Of a DNA stretch of 64,000 bases, positions 43,770 through 53,456 are shown in pieces. Origin of the DNA: Lachnospiraceae bacterium C6A11. GTDB lineage: Bacteria; Bacillota; Clostridia; Lachnospirales; Lachnospiraceae. The stretch covers positions 62,001-126,000 of the forward strand of contig JNKY01000013.1 in the NCBI GenBank assembly GCA_000702245.1. Reading direction: 5' to 3'. A program made the position numbers and the translations under genes. Under the pieces are notes generated by a model. It had not been told where the DNA came from. It saw only the letters and a program-made list of their open reading frames with translations, and ran no database searches. The number at the start of each line of letters is the position of its first letter. The stretch's first letter is position 1.

Positions 43770-44840
43770 CTAGTAGATTACGCGGTTTCGTCCGCCGGTC
43801 TTGCCGAGGTAGAGCTTCTCGTCCGCCTCCTTGATGGCCTTATCCATATTTCCGCTGAAGTCATATTCCGTCAACCCGAAGGTCATCGTAACATTTATCT
43901 CCTGCTCGCCCATCTTAATGATATGCTTCTGTATCATGCTCCTCAGATTCTCGAGGATCACGAAAGCATCATCGCCGTTCACGCCCGTAAATATAAGGAG
44001 AAACTCCTCACCGCCCCACCTTGAAGCAAGGCAGTTTTCGCCGCAGGAGGTCTTGAAGGTCTCAGCAACCGCTTTAAGCACCTCGTCACCGGCATCATGG
44101 CCGTAGGTGTCGTTGACCTTCTTGAAGAAATCTATATCCGCCATACAAACGCTGATGGCTCCCACATCGTACGCCTTTGCAAGTCCGTTCAGGAAATCCC
44201 TGGCATAACGTCTGTTGCAGAGTCCCGTAAGCTGATCTGTATTTGCCTCTCTGACCAGCTTGTCGTTGTATTTCATAAGCTTGCTTTCTTCCACGTTCTC
44301 CCTGTGACTGTAGATGTAGGAGATTACCACTATTGAGAGAAATACAGCTGTGATATTCGTGCTCTGAATAAGCTTGCCTGACACCTCGCCTATCTCAACC
44401 TCAGGCTGGGTTCCGCTGTAAACAAATATCGTAACTATCCTGACGCACAGCACGATCAGAGTCAGCGTGATCTTGAAGCCCAGGCTTCCGTGCGCCGCAA
44501 AAAAGCTGACGGTAAGCATGATCAGGAAATAATTCTGCATGCCTGCGCTCCAGCCGAAGCACGGTATCATCGCCAGACTGTAGGTAAAGGTAAAAAGAAG
44601 GAACAGCGTCAGCGATACCCTGGTATTTGAAAAATACGTATTTGAAAAAAGGATTATCATGGCCGCGAAAATAAGACCTACCCTGTACGGATATTTTCTG
44701 ATCACTTCAAACCCGGCAAATGCCAGATCAAGAAGATACGCAGCCAGCATCAAGATATAAATGATGCGCAGAGCGACTATGCTCCTTTTCGTCTCGTTTT
44801 TGAAATTAACATCCTTGCAGATGAATTGTCGTAACCCCAT
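43770..44840 (-). CDS. Membrane diguanylate cyclase
   Basis: A 356-aa protein. About residues 20-180 contain six hydrophobic segments, an integral membrane sensor without a large outer domain. The GGDEF domain (about 190-355) has NTDQLTGLCNRRYA, MADIDFFKKVNDTYGHDAGDEVL and the signature SRWGGEEFL, an active form. No RxxD inhibitory site precedes it. It ends with TGGRNRVIY. It starts about 120 bp after the neighbouring cyclase gene and precedes the sugar-sensor gene by 3 bp, so it may be co-transcribed with the sugar two-component system. Confidence 0.92.
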   Translation of the reverse strand: MGLRQFICKDVNFKNETKRSIVALRIIYILMLAAYLLDLAFAGFEVIRKYPYRVGLIFAAMIILFSNTYFSNTRVSLTLFLLFTFTYSLAMIPCFGWSAGMQNYFLIMLTVSFFAAHGSLGFKITLTLIVLCVRIVTIFVYSGTQPEVEIGEVSGKLIQSTNITAVFLSIVVISYIYSHRENVEESKLMKYNDKLVREANTDQLTGLCNRRYARDFLNGLAKAYDVGAISVCMADIDFFKKVNDTYGHDAGDEVLKAVAETFKTSCGENCLASRWGGEEFLLIFTGVNGDDAFVILENLRSMIQKHIIKMGEQEINVTMTFGLTEYDFSGNMDKAIKEADEKLYLGKTGGRNRVIY

Positions 44841-44911
44841 TTTTACCAGTCTCCCGGAACCGCCTCTTTATTTACGTTTACGGACGGCGCTGACCATTGC
44901 AGCATTTATCA

Positions 44912-44983
44912 TACCAAGACAGCGTTAGATCCTTGCCGCCTTCATCTTACCAAGACAGCGTTAGATCCTTGCCGCCTTCATCT
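44912..44983. repeat. Perfect 36-bp tandem duplication at a gene end
   Basis: Bases 44912-44947 and 44948-44983 are identical. The unit includes the last seven codons and stop of the cyclase gene at 44961-46628 plus 14 bp of downstream DNA, so a second copy of the gene end, with its own stop, lies just past the true stop. The first stop ends translation, so the protein is unaffected. Recent replication slippage is the simplest cause. Confidence 0.9.
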
Positions 44984-46628
44984 TAATCTTCATATCATAC
45001 ATCTTCTTGTCTGCTTCCCTGATGCACTCCTCGGCTACGTTCTCCCCGGGAACATAAACCGAATATCCATAGGCAATACTGAGTGGAATATTGCGCTCCC
45101 CATCGCTGTTAAACTCATCCACCAGATCTCTGAATCTTCTTCTGTTTTCAGCCAGTCTCGGATCGTTCTTCGGATAATTGGCCATAACAAAGAACTCGTC
45201 GCCACCGATCCTGAAGCATTTCTCGTCACCTTCAAATACAGTCCTCATGATCTCAGCAACCTTATTGATGTATTCGTCACCCTCATCGTGTCCCATTTCG
45301 TCATTTACACGCTTAAGGTAGTTCATATCCAGCATGATGAAGGTAACAGGCTTGTCGCCCTTTTCTGCCTTTTCCATCTCGCGATTATACGCCAGACGGT
45401 TCAGAAGTCCCGTCAGCGCATCCTTGTAAGCAAGGCTCTCCATGATCTCTGCATACTGGCTCTTCCTGCTCATCTCAGATATTGAGTAGAACTCATAGAT
45501 GCCCAGTATGAAGGTAAATAAAAACATAGCGTATTTAAAATACAGTGGTCTGTTGTTTACGTCCGGCGTTGTGAGATAAACAAAGATATCAACCGCGCCT
45601 ATCATTACAGAGATAAAGAGTGCGATAAAAAGCGATCTCTTGAATCTGTTTCTCAGCCCTCCGATCAGCACCACACGGATAACTATAAATATTATCGCAG
45701 CAACAGCGGTTGCCAGAAGAATATGGGTGTATTTAAGCAGCTGATGATAATCCTTTCCTCCCGATAATACTGAGTAGAACGAATAGATTATCTTGGTCGC
45801 TGTAAGAGCCGCAAACACCTCCACCATATGGAACCTTCGGTAATCTGCAACCGATGTAACAAGCATCACGCCCGCAAGCGCCATCATATCAAGTGAGAGA
45901 TATTCCATAAAATGAACAGCAACAGGCGCTCTGAGAAGTATCGCGAAGATCTCGGTTTCGCAGACTATCCACACCGATGAAACCATCGCAAAGGTTCCGA
46001 CGCTGAGGAGCTCCCCTCTCTTCTCCTTGAAATATTTTCCTGAAAGTCCGCCCACAAAAAGAACCATTCCAAAAACAAATATGATTATACAAAGCAGGAA
46101 GTCCAAAGCAGACTGCTGCATCCTTTCAACAAGGAACTGATTTCCGTTGTCAAGGCAGAATTCCTTGAAAACTCCCGGATTCTTCGGATATATGTTATTT
46201 ATAACAATACGGAACTCGCCGTCCTGATATAAAACCGGAATATTTACGGAATGCGGATATGATCCGTAGGCTTTACCGAACAGTTTCGGCGCATTTGGCT
46301 GATAGTTATATATCCGTTCTTCATCAAGATATATTGAAAAAAACACATTTCTGCTTAGGAAGCAGAGCATACGGTTATTTATCTCTTCTCTGGTAACATT
46401 TCGGTGGATAACAACCTCTTCACCCTCTCTTAGGTTTCCGAAGTCTACAGCCGCCCCGTCCAGATAGGTCCAGCCATTGGAGAAATCCTCGGTCTGATCC
46501 TCCTTCTCCACACCGTTTATATGCAGTATCGAAGACAGAATAAGGTATATAAGGAGAATTATTATCAACATGCAGAAATAAAAGCGGCTGTCTGTCCACA
46601 TTCTGTTTGATTTACGTTTTTCGTCCAT
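44961..46628 (-). CDS. Membrane diguanylate cyclase, 7TM-type sensor
   Basis: A 555-aa protein. One membrane helix (about 13-36) precedes an extracytoplasmic domain of about 150 residues (NGWTYLDGAAVDFGNLREGEEVVIHRNV, beta-rich). Seven further hydrophobic segments (about 188-390) look like a 7TMR-DISM module. The GGDEF domain (about 400-550) has KDALTGLLNRLAYNREM, MLDMNYLKRVNDEMGHDEGDEYI and the signature FRIGGDEF, predicted active, without an RxxD site. The last codons are duplicated downstream in a 36-bp tandem repeat. Confidence 0.92.
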   Translation of the reverse strand: MDEKRKSNRMWTDSRFYFCMLIIILLIYLILSSILHINGVEKEDQTEDFSNGWTYLDGAAVDFGNLREGEEVVIHRNVTREEINNRMLCFLSRNVFFSIYLDEERIYNYQPNAPKLFGKAYGSYPHSVNIPVLYQDGEFRIVINNIYPKNPGVFKEFCLDNGNQFLVERMQQSALDFLLCIIIFVFGMVLFVGGLSGKYFKEKRGELLSVGTFAMVSSVWIVCETEIFAILLRAPVAVHFMEYLSLDMMALAGVMLVTSVADYRRFHMVEVFAALTATKIIYSFYSVLSGGKDYHQLLKYTHILLATAVAAIIFIVIRVVLIGGLRNRFKRSLFIALFISVMIGAVDIFVYLTTPDVNNRPLYFKYAMFLFTFILGIYEFYSISEMSRKSQYAEIMESLAYKDALTGLLNRLAYNREMEKAEKGDKPVTFIMLDMNYLKRVNDEMGHDEGDEYINKVAEIMRTVFEGDEKCFRIGGDEFFVMANYPKNDPRLAENRRRFRDLVDEFNSDGERNIPLSIAYGYSVYVPGENVAEECIREADKKMYDMKIKMKAARI

Positions 46629-46761
46629 TTTTTATGCCTCTTTTATTTTATTTGGCCGGCGGACTATCTTCTCCGGCAGATTTTTCCTGATTAAAGCATA
46701 TACATAGTCATTATAATACTATAATAACCCGACTGCAAATGTGTTTTTCAACTGCATTGAT

Positions 46762-46842
46762 GCGACTACGTCGCGTGCCACCTCGTCTGTCGACTCGGTG
46801 TCGGATATTCGTCGAATGTCTGTATTATCATGCAAGCATGAT
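46762..46842. other. Cluster of small palindromes
   Basis: GCGAC-TAC-GTCGC (46762-46774), ATTCG-T-CGAAT (about 46807-46817) and ATCATGC-AA-GCATGAT (46827-46842) occur in succession between two minus-strand genes. The style (short perfect arms, tiny loops) resembles the element at 271-500. Function unknown. Confidence 0.4.
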
Positions 46843-46874
46843 ATGCATCCACTCGACTCATTATCAACGCGCAT

Positions 46875-46907
46875 AAAAAATCCGCAGCTCTACGCTGCGG
46901 ATTTTTT
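46875..46907. terminator. Strong terminator after the 101-aa gene
   Basis: AAAAAATCCGCAGC (46875-46888) and GCTGCGGATTTTTT (46894-46907) are perfect complements around TCTAC. On the minus strand it ends the gene at 46917-47222; the symmetrical A/T tails make it bidirectional. Confidence 0.9.
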
Positions 46908-46916
46908 ATCGTACCC

Positions 46917-47222
46917 CTATTCTTCTTCCATCAAACTCTTCATTTCAGCGATCATATCATCATTTAAAGGAGCTTCCTTAAGCTTCTCCCAAGCTTTCTT
47001 TGCTACATCACTGATCTTCGGCGGAAGTAATTCCTCATGATACTGGTAGTGGCCATATCCACGATATTTGTCTGTATACTGAGCAACTTCCTGGCCATCT
47101 CTCACAACCCAAACCTTCATATCAGGCTCGTTCTCGTGCTTTGTGCTGCGCGGCCTAAGCTCTATCAGCCACTGATCATTCTCGAAGATCACAACATTCT
47201 GCTTTGGTTCTTTGTTCTCCAT
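46917..47222 (-). CDS. Conserved small protein of unknown function
   Basis: A 101-aa soluble acidic protein, not recognised. The N-terminal half is beta-rich with aromatic and charged residues (VVIFENDQWLIELRPRS, MKVWVVRDGQEVAQY); the C-terminal half is helical (SDVAKKAWEKLKEAPLNDDMIAEMKSLMEEE). An RBS (AAGGAGG) precedes the ATG. It is monocistronic, with a strong terminator directly downstream, and its codon use matches the core region, so it is a real gene. Confidence 0.75.
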   Translation of the reverse strand: MENKEPKQNVVIFENDQWLIELRPRSTKHENEPDMKVWVVRDGQEVAQYTDKYRGYGHYQYHEELLPPKISDVAKKAWEKLKEAPLNDDMIAEMKSLMEEE

Positions 47223-47391
47223 AATGCAAATACCTCCTTATAAAAGATTGTAAATACAACCGAACTTATTATATCACAGTTTGAATTCTCTAACAACCTT
47301 GCAATTGACTTAAACCGATTAAAATTATTAATTTTTTATGATCATCAGACCGCCTGTCGACCGCCCTCCGATGGGACATCGATTTAGATAA

Positions 47392-48777
47392 TTAAGTATG
47401 CCTTACAACCTCAAATCTCTGCAGTTTCAGCCTCTCTCCCGGACGTATTCCAGCCTTTCTTCTGGCTATATCTATCTGATCTTCGACCGTATCGACGCCC
47501 TCAAGATCCGGCAGCAGAAGTCCTCTCTTACCGCCGCTGCTGACTATAACACCGTAACGCTTAACATCCAGCTGTGAAGGCGAATCGATATCCTCCGGCT
47601 CCCCGAGAACATCCACATTTATCTCGAGATATTTCAGCTCATCCGCAGTGATCGGATCAAACCTTGGGTCGAAGGATGAAGCACTTATTGCATTCTGTAT
47701 TATCTCAGCCGCAACATTATCCTCCGTCGGAAGGATAGTCCCTATACAGCCCCTGAGACTGCCTTGTTTATGGATGGATACGAAGGCTCCCGCCTGCTTC
47801 GAATACATCTCTGCAGGAAGCCCCTTCGGTACCTCTATGGTTTCTTTTCTTAAAACGTAGCTTTCCAGCGATCTTCTTGCAAGCTTCACGTAATCGTCCG
47901 AATTCTCAGCCAGTGCCGCCAGCTTTCTCTCCTCTTCTTCTATACGAAGCTTCCTGAAGCGTCTTGTCTCGTCCGGTCCCTCAGGATAGAAGGAGCAGAT
48001 ACCGTAACCCACACCCGTGACATCCTGATGTGAAAATCTCGTTGCCTTAATCTTAAGTCCGTCAAAGGCTCCTGCCATTATAACAAACGACCTATGGCCG
48101 CACTCCGCAGCCTTGTCGCAGAAATCCTCATCAAAATCAAAAAGTTCACCGAAAGCTGCCCTACCGCAGACATCCATGATTCTCTCATCATAAACCGGTC
48201 CCTCCGGTGCAAAGCCGTAAGGTCCGTGATACTGCAGCTTATGTGACAGATCGCCGCTTGCAACAAATACCGCTCTTCTGTCTGTCTTCTCCACAGCCGC
48301 CTTGATAAGTTCTCCCAGATGATAGTGATCCGTGAGAGGCAGCCCGGAAAGCCCTATTCGGACTATCTTAAAGTTGCTGTATTTTTTACGGATGAACCAA
48401 AGCGGTACCATGGTTCCGTGATCCAGCTGAGCCTTCCTCTCGCCCTCTATTCCCGCCGGAAAATCCTCTGCCTCAGCAAGGCTTGCGATAAGGTCCCAAA
48501 GCCCCGAATCATAGGTCTCATCAAACTTCACCTGAGGTGCCCCAAAGTCCGCAAAGCTTCCCTTAGCCCCCTGCCCCGGCGAGATGTGAAAATAATTCGA
48601 ATACATCGTCGCATGCGGGCTGGTGATTATTATCGTCTCAGGCTTAAGAGCCGCGATCTCATCCGCAACTCTGTCGTAAGCATCTATCGTTTCTCTGACT
48701 TCTTCCTCGCTTCCCCTGCCTACCGCCGGAACGATAAGCGGCGGATGCGGCACCATGAATCCTGCTAATATCGACAT
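47392..48777 (-). CDS. AmmeMemoRadiSam LigB/AMMECR1 fusion protein
   Basis: A 461-aa two-domain protein. Residues about 1-270 are a class III extradiol dioxygenase-like (LigB/MEMO) domain: [54 protein letters not shown]. Residues about 285-461 are AMMECR1: [41 protein letters not shown], and [18 protein letters not shown]. The fusion combines components B and A of the AmmeMemoRadiSam set; the radical SAM partner is the next gene upstream in transcription, 98 bp away. The pathway's substrate is not established to my knowledge. Confidence 0.93.
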   Translation of the reverse strand: MSILAGFMVPHPPLIVPAVGRGSEEEVRETIDAYDRVADEIAALKPETIIITSPHATMYSNYFHISPGQGAKGSFADFGAPQVKFDETYDSGLWDLIASLAEAEDFPAGIEGERKAQLDHGTMVPLWFIRKKYSNFKIVRIGLSGLPLTDHYHLGELIKAAVEKTDRRAVFVASGDLSHKLQYHGPYGFAPEGPVYDERIMDVCGRAAFGELFDFDEDFCDKAAECGHRSFVIMAGAFDGLKIKATRFSHQDVTGVGYGICSFYPEGPDETRRFRKLRIEEEERKLAALAENSDDYVKLARRSLESYVLRKETIEVPKGLPAEMYSKQAGAFVSIHKQGSLRGCIGTILPTEDNVAAEIIQNAISASSFDPRFDPITADELKYLEINVDVLGEPEDIDSPSQLDVKRYGVIVSSGGKRGLLLPDLEGVDTVEDQIDIARRKAGIRPGERLKLQRFEVVRHT

Positions 48778-48875
48778 GCAACCCCTCCTTCATCTGTTCA
48801 CAGTTGATTGAACCCGATATATCGGTTCGAAACACTGTCCCCTTTACTGTGAACATCAACTATTTTGTTAGTCAA

Positions 48876-49736
48876 CTAACAATTCCCTGTAAATACGTAT
48901 TTCAGATTCTCCTCGGCAACCTTCTTTAACCTATAGATAAGCCCCACATCAGTCGCCGCCCGGTCGGTCATATGAAACCGTGGAAAAAATCTGGATATAT
49001 GAAGTGTTATATCACGCCCGATCACGTTTCCGTCCTTATTCCTAAGACCGCTGACCCAGCTGCTAAGCTCTCTCATCTCTTCCTCTCTGTCATTCTCACC
49101 CGGAATGATAAGAGTCGTCAGCTCCACATGACAAAGCTTCACAGCCTCCTCGATAAAGTCCATGACCATCCTTCGGTCACCCTTTAGAACATCCCTGTAA
49201 AAGCGGTCCGTAAAGCCCTTCAGGTCTATATTCATCGCATGAATATAAGGTCCGATCTCCCGAAGCACCTTAATATCCGCCATTCCATTGGAAACCAGGA
49301 CATTCTTCATGCCCTTACCTGCAACAAGCTTAGCAGTATCTCTTACGTATTCGTAGCCTATCAGCGGCTCGTTGTAGGTGAATGCAACACCTATATTTCC
49401 ACGGGTTTTGTAGCGTTCCGCCAGCTCAGCCAGCTCCTCGGGAGCGATATACTCCGCTTCATTCGCCCGTTCCATCACATCGTCTGACCAGGATATTTCA
49501 TAATTCTGACAGAAAGGACATCTCAGGTCACAGCCGAAGCTTCCCACAGAAAGTACTTTGCTTCCCGGACAAAACCTGGCAAGCGGTTTCTTCTCTATTG
49601 GATCAAGCGCAAGAGCCGTCACAAGACCGTAATTCCCCGGCACAACCTTGCCGTTCACGCACCGTCTGATACCGCAGAAACCGTTCTGTCCCTCAGCTAT
49701 ATCACAATGTCTGAAACATACCTCGCAGACCGCCAT
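48876..49736 (-). CDS. amrS: AmmeMemoRadiSam radical SAM enzyme
   Basis: A 286-aa radical SAM enzyme. The CxxxCxxC cluster motif is FGCDLRCPFCQNYEIS; an N-terminal Cys-rich segment (CEVCFRHCDIAEGQNGFCGIRRC) could bind another metal. GNIGVAFTYNEPLIGYEY and NVLVSNGM are typical of the PflA-like/AmrS group. ISRFFPRFHMTDRAAT near the end is characteristic of AmrS. It is transcribed just before the AMMECR1/LigB fusion, completing the three-part system in two genes. Confidence 0.92.
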   Translation of the reverse strand: MAVCEVCFRHCDIAEGQNGFCGIRRCVNGKVVPGNYGLVTALALDPIEKKPLARFCPGSKVLSVGSFGCDLRCPFCQNYEISWSDDVMERANEAEYIAPEELAELAERYKTRGNIGVAFTYNEPLIGYEYVRDTAKLVAGKGMKNVLVSNGMADIKVLREIGPYIHAMNIDLKGFTDRFYRDVLKGDRRMVMDFIEEAVKLCHVELTTLIIPGENDREEEMRELSSWVSGLRNKDGNVIGRDITLHISRFFPRFHMTDRAATDVGLIYRLKKVAEENLKYVFTGNC

Positions 49737-49861
49737 AAAACATCACCCCGTATTTATCAACAGCCCAAAATACCATCAATCTCACAAAACAATTCCGACA
49801 ATACAATCTATTCCTCATGTCCGATCAGTAAATAATCGATCCCTATCAATCCACCTATGTA

Positions 49862-52267
49862 TCAGAACAGCCCGATTATGTTATAGGCCGCAAAGGATAC
49901 GATCCACGCCACGGTGCACTGCAGGAGAACCATCGCAGCTGCCCATTTGCCTCCAAGCTCACGCTTAACCGATGCTATCGCCGCTACACAAGGAGTGTAG
50001 AGAAGGCAGAAGATAAGCAGTGCGCCTGCCGCTGCCGGACTAAGAGCTTCCCTGATGCCTGCATCATTTCCAAAAAGGATGGTCAATGTCGAAACAACGC
50101 TCTCCTTCGCCATAAAACCGCTGATAAGCGCCGTTGCAACCTTCCAGCTTCCAAACCCAAGCGGTATGAAAAGCGGTGCGATAAAGCCGGCAATGATTGA
50201 AAGCATACTGTCTTCCGAGCTCTTCACAAGGCTGAAATTGAAATCAAAATTCTGAAGTCCCCAGATAATTATCGTCGCAACAAATATAACCGTGAAAGCT
50301 CTCATCAGGAAATCCTTCGCCTTATCCCAGAGAAGCCTTATAACATTCTTAAGTCCCGGCAGGCGGTAGTTCGGAAGCTCCATAACGAAAGGAACCGCCT
50401 CGCCCTTAAATACAGTTCTCTTCGATATCAGCGCAGCAATTATACCCACAATGATACCAAGCAGATAAAGCCCTATCATGATAAGCGCCCCGTGTCCCGG
50501 GAAGAAGGCTGATGTGAAGAAGCCGTAAATAGGCAGCTTCGCGGTACAGCTCATGAACGGTATCAGCATGATAGTAAGCTTTCTGTCTCTTTCGGAAGGA
50601 AGCGTACGGCTCGCCATAACGCCCGGAACCGAACAGCCAAAGCCTATCAGAAGAGGCACTATGCTTCGTCCCGAAAGTCCCAGCTTACGCAGCATCTTAT
50701 CTGTAACAAAGGCTATTCTCGCCATGTATCCGCTGTCCTCAAGAAGCGACAGGAAGAAGAAAAGTATTATAATGATAGGCAGAAAAGAAAGCACACTTCC
50801 CACACCCTTGAAGATACCGTTTATGATAAGCGAATGAACTACGCTGTTTACATTCATCGAGGTCAGAGCCTTATCCACCTTGCCTGTCAGTGCCTCGATG
50901 CCTCCCTCCAGAAGCTCCTGGAACCAGGCTCCGATAACATTAAAGGTCAGCCAGAATATAAGCCCCATGATGCCGATAAAGGCCGGAATAGCCGTGAAAC
51001 GACCGGTCAGTATACGGTCGATCTTCTCACTTCTCTCACGTTCCTTACTTGCCCTCGGCTTAACAACAGTCTCGTGGACAAGCTTTTCTATAAACGAAAA
51101 ACGCATATCGGCTATGGCCGCCGAACGGTCGAGCCCTCTTTCCTCCTCCATCTGAAGGATGATATGCTCTATCATTTCCTTCTCGTTATCAGACAGATTC
51201 AGTGCATTCATTACACGCTCATCGCCTTCGATTATCTTATTTGCGGCGAATCTTACAGGTATTTCCGCCCTCTTCGCATGATCCTCGATAAGGTGCATGA
51301 TGGCGTGCAGGCATCTGTGAACCGCTCCGCCGTGATCATTCTCATCGCAGAAGTCCTTCTTGCCCGGACTCTCCTGATACTTTGCAACATGAACAGCGTG
51401 ACTTATCAGCTCGTCTACACCTTCGTTCTTGGCCGCAGAGATTGGAATGACCGGTATCCCCAGCAGTGCCTCCATATCATTGATCCTTATGGATCCGCCG
51501 TTTCCGCGCACTTCGTCCATCATATTGAGAGCAAGCACCATCGGAATATCCAGCTCCATCAGCTGCATCGTGAGGTAGAGATTCCTCTCAATATTTGTCG
51601 CATCAACTATATTTATTATGCCCTTCGGCTTTTCATCTATTATGTACTGACGTGAAACTATCTCTTCGTCGGTATAAGGCGACAGGGAGTAAATACCCGG
51701 CAGATCGACCACCTCGGTATTCGGTATATTTCTGATCTCACCGCTCTTTCTGTCCACAGTAACACCCGGGAAGTTCCCGACGTGCTGGTTCGAACCGGTC
51801 AGCTGATTGAAGAGAGTCGTCTTGCCGCTGTTCTGGTTTCCGGCAAGCGCAAAGGTAAGCACCGTCCCCTCCGGAAGTGCCTTCCCCTTACATTTATCAT
51901 GGAAAATACCGCCTTCACCGAGTCCCGGATGATGCCTGTAGGATCTTGTATCCGTCCTCGCCTCAGCGCCCTCCAGCTCAGCCTTCTTGCCAAGATACGC
52001 CAGAAGCACATCCGTGTCCGGTCTGTCCGTAGTATCCTCTGTTATCTGTATCTTTTCAGCGTCATCAAGCCTGAGCGTCAGCTCATAGCCGTGGATACGA
52101 AGCTCCATCGGATCGCCCATCGGTGCGAATTTGATAAGCTTAACCTCCGCTCCCGGAATAACGCCCATATCAAGGAAATGCTGCCTCAGCGCACCATCTC
52201 CCCCAACGCTTTCTATTATCGCTCTTTTACCTATCTGAAGTTCCCGCAGTGTCATTTTATTATCCAT
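49862..52267 (-). CDS. feoB: Ferrous iron transporter, FeoA-FeoB fusion
   Basis: An 801-aa protein. Residues about 1-75 are FeoA (MTLRELQIGKRAIIESVGGDGALRQHFLDMGVIPGAEVKL), fused by a linker to FeoB. The G domain has G1 AGNQNSGKTTLFNQLTG (usual Pro replaced by Gln), G2 GVTVDRKSG, G3 DLPGIYSLSPYTDEE and G4 NMMDE. Helical core and Gate motifs follow, including GFGCSVPGVMASRTLPSERDRK, FMSCTAKLPIY and the final membrane helices. It imports Fe2+ across the cytoplasmic membrane. Monocistronic; no clear Fur box was noticed in the 52268-52540 leader. Confidence 0.95.
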   Translation of the reverse strand: MDNKMTLRELQIGKRAIIESVGGDGALRQHFLDMGVIPGAEVKLIKFAPMGDPMELRIHGYELTLRLDDAEKIQITEDTTDRPDTDVLLAYLGKKAELEGAEARTDTRSYRHHPGLGEGGIFHDKCKGKALPEGTVLTFALAGNQNSGKTTLFNQLTGSNQHVGNFPGVTVDRKSGEIRNIPNTEVVDLPGIYSLSPYTDEEIVSRQYIIDEKPKGIINIVDATNIERNLYLTMQLMELDIPMVLALNMMDEVRGNGGSIRINDMEALLGIPVIPISAAKNEGVDELISHAVHVAKYQESPGKKDFCDENDHGGAVHRCLHAIMHLIEDHAKRAEIPVRFAANKIIEGDERVMNALNLSDNEKEMIEHIILQMEEERGLDRSAAIADMRFSFIEKLVHETVVKPRASKERERSEKIDRILTGRFTAIPAFIGIMGLIFWLTFNVIGAWFQELLEGGIEALTGKVDKALTSMNVNSVVHSLIINGIFKGVGSVLSFLPIIIILFFFLSLLEDSGYMARIAFVTDKMLRKLGLSGRSIVPLLIGFGCSVPGVMASRTLPSERDRKLTIMLIPFMSCTAKLPIYGFFTSAFFPGHGALIMIGLYLLGIIVGIIAALISKRTVFKGEAVPFVMELPNYRLPGLKNVIRLLWDKAKDFLMRAFTVIFVATIIIWGLQNFDFNFSLVKSSEDSMLSIIAGFIAPLFIPLGFGSWKVATALISGFMAKESVVSTLTILFGNDAGIREALSPAAAGALLIFCLLYTPCVAAIASVKRELGGKWAAAMVLLQCTVAWIVSFAAYNIIGLF

Positions 52268-52540
52268 TCCATGCTACGCTGACTTGTACCACCCGCAGCA
52301 TTTATCAGTATTGTGAGTAAACCGGTCTGTTCAGCCGGCTACATTTCGATTTTACATCATATTTATTTTAATTACCATAGATATATACATTATTACGTGG
52401 TATTCTACTTATGACAGTTTTGTGACATTTTTCTGACAGAATTGCGGGGATACAAAACTGTGGTAATGATATTCTATGATCAACCCAACACAAGTGGTGC
52501 AACAGAAAACACCCGAATACAATCATAGGAGGTCACTACC

Positions 52541-53362
52541 ATGACAAAATTAAAAGGACTTATGCTCACAGGATCAATCGCAGTACTTACAGTTTCAGGT
52601 GCTGCACGCATCAACTCAGCAGTAAACGCTGAAAATACTACTGAGGAAAGTAACAAGATCGTAGTTGAATCAACCCAGACCGACGACGGTGAGGAGGAAT
52701 ATACCTTCACCTTCGACGATGAAGATCTTAAGGATTTCAAGGTTACATTCGAGAATGACTTCAAGGTTGACTACAGCAAGCTGACCGAGGACGAAAAGAA
52801 GGAACTCCTTGCGATCTACGATCGTGTCGAGGAGATATTTGCTGAGATCTTCCCTGAGGATCTTTCAGACTGCACAGAGGATGAGATCGAAGCAAGGCTT
52901 GAGAAGTTCGAGGACGAGATTGAAAAGCTGGGCGAGCGTTCAGCAGAGCTCGAGAAGAAGGCAGGATGGACAGACAGCGACGCAGTTGTTTCATTCATCA
53001 CAAATATCGACAACGAAGAGCTGATCAGCAAGACTTCAACCTTCATCGATACTGTAACAGATGAAGCTATCGAGAAGATCGCTGACGACATCATCGACGA
53101 ACTTAAATCTATCTCAGACGATGACGTTGAGAAGTTTGTAAAGGACGTTCGCGATGATCTTGATATTGATTTTGGCAGCTTCACAGATGAAGACATCGAG
53201 AAGCTTGCAGACGATATCGTTGATGAGATCAGTTCAATCACCTCAGAGGATATCGACAAGTTCGTAGACGAAGTTAAGGACGAGCTCGATAAGATCACTG
53301 ATGAAGATATCGAGAACTTTATAAATGATTTCCTCGATGGGTTCGGAGCAGAAGAAGACTAA
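52541..53362 (+). CDS. Secreted acidic helical-repeat protein
   Basis: A 273-aa protein not recognised by name. A signal peptide (MTKLKGLMLTGSIAVLTVSG..., likely cut near residue 30 after VNA) is followed by an acidic mature chain rich in Asp, Glu, Ile and Lys. Residues about 165-265 hold about five units of the pattern T(D/S)EDIEKxxDD(I/V)xDEL, each about 20 residues, probably amphipathic helices. RBS AGGAGG lies before the ATG. It precedes the response regulator/kinase pair by 94 bp and may be its target or sensor partner; that link is inference. No catalytic motif or anchor was seen. Confidence 0.8.
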   Translation: MTKLKGLMLTGSIAVLTVSGAARINSAVNAENTTEESNKIVVESTQTDDGEEEYTFTFDDEDLKDFKVTFENDFKVDYSKLTEDEKKELLAIYDRVEEIFAEIFPEDLSDCTEDEIEARLEKFEDEIEKLGERSAELEKKAGWTDSDAVVSFITNIDNEELISKTSTFIDTVTDEAIEKIADDIIDELKSISDDDVEKFVKDVRDDLDIDFGSFTDEDIEKLADDIVDEISSITSEDIDKFVDEVKDELDKITDEDIENFINDFLDGFGAEED

Positions 53363-53408
53363 TTATTAAGAACAATAGGTATTATCCAAATAATGTGAAT
53401 GCAAACCG

Positions 53409-53443
53409 GCGAAGCCTGCCCAGCTAATGGGCAGGGCTTTCGC
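53409..53443 (+). promoter_or_regulatory. Hairpin between secreted protein gene and regulator gene
   Basis: GCGAAGCCTGCCC pairs with GGGCAGGGCTTTCGC with minor mismatches around AGCTAAT, 13 bp before the response regulator start. There is no long T run, so it may be an attenuator or processing hairpin that lowers regulator expression relative to the secreted protein. Confidence 0.55.
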
Positions 53444-53456
53444 ATGTGGAGGAGAT

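Noticed and set aside
50834-51655. 273-codon plus-strand frame opposite feoB
   Set aside because: Antisense shadow; FeoB G-domain motifs lie on the minus strand in this interval.
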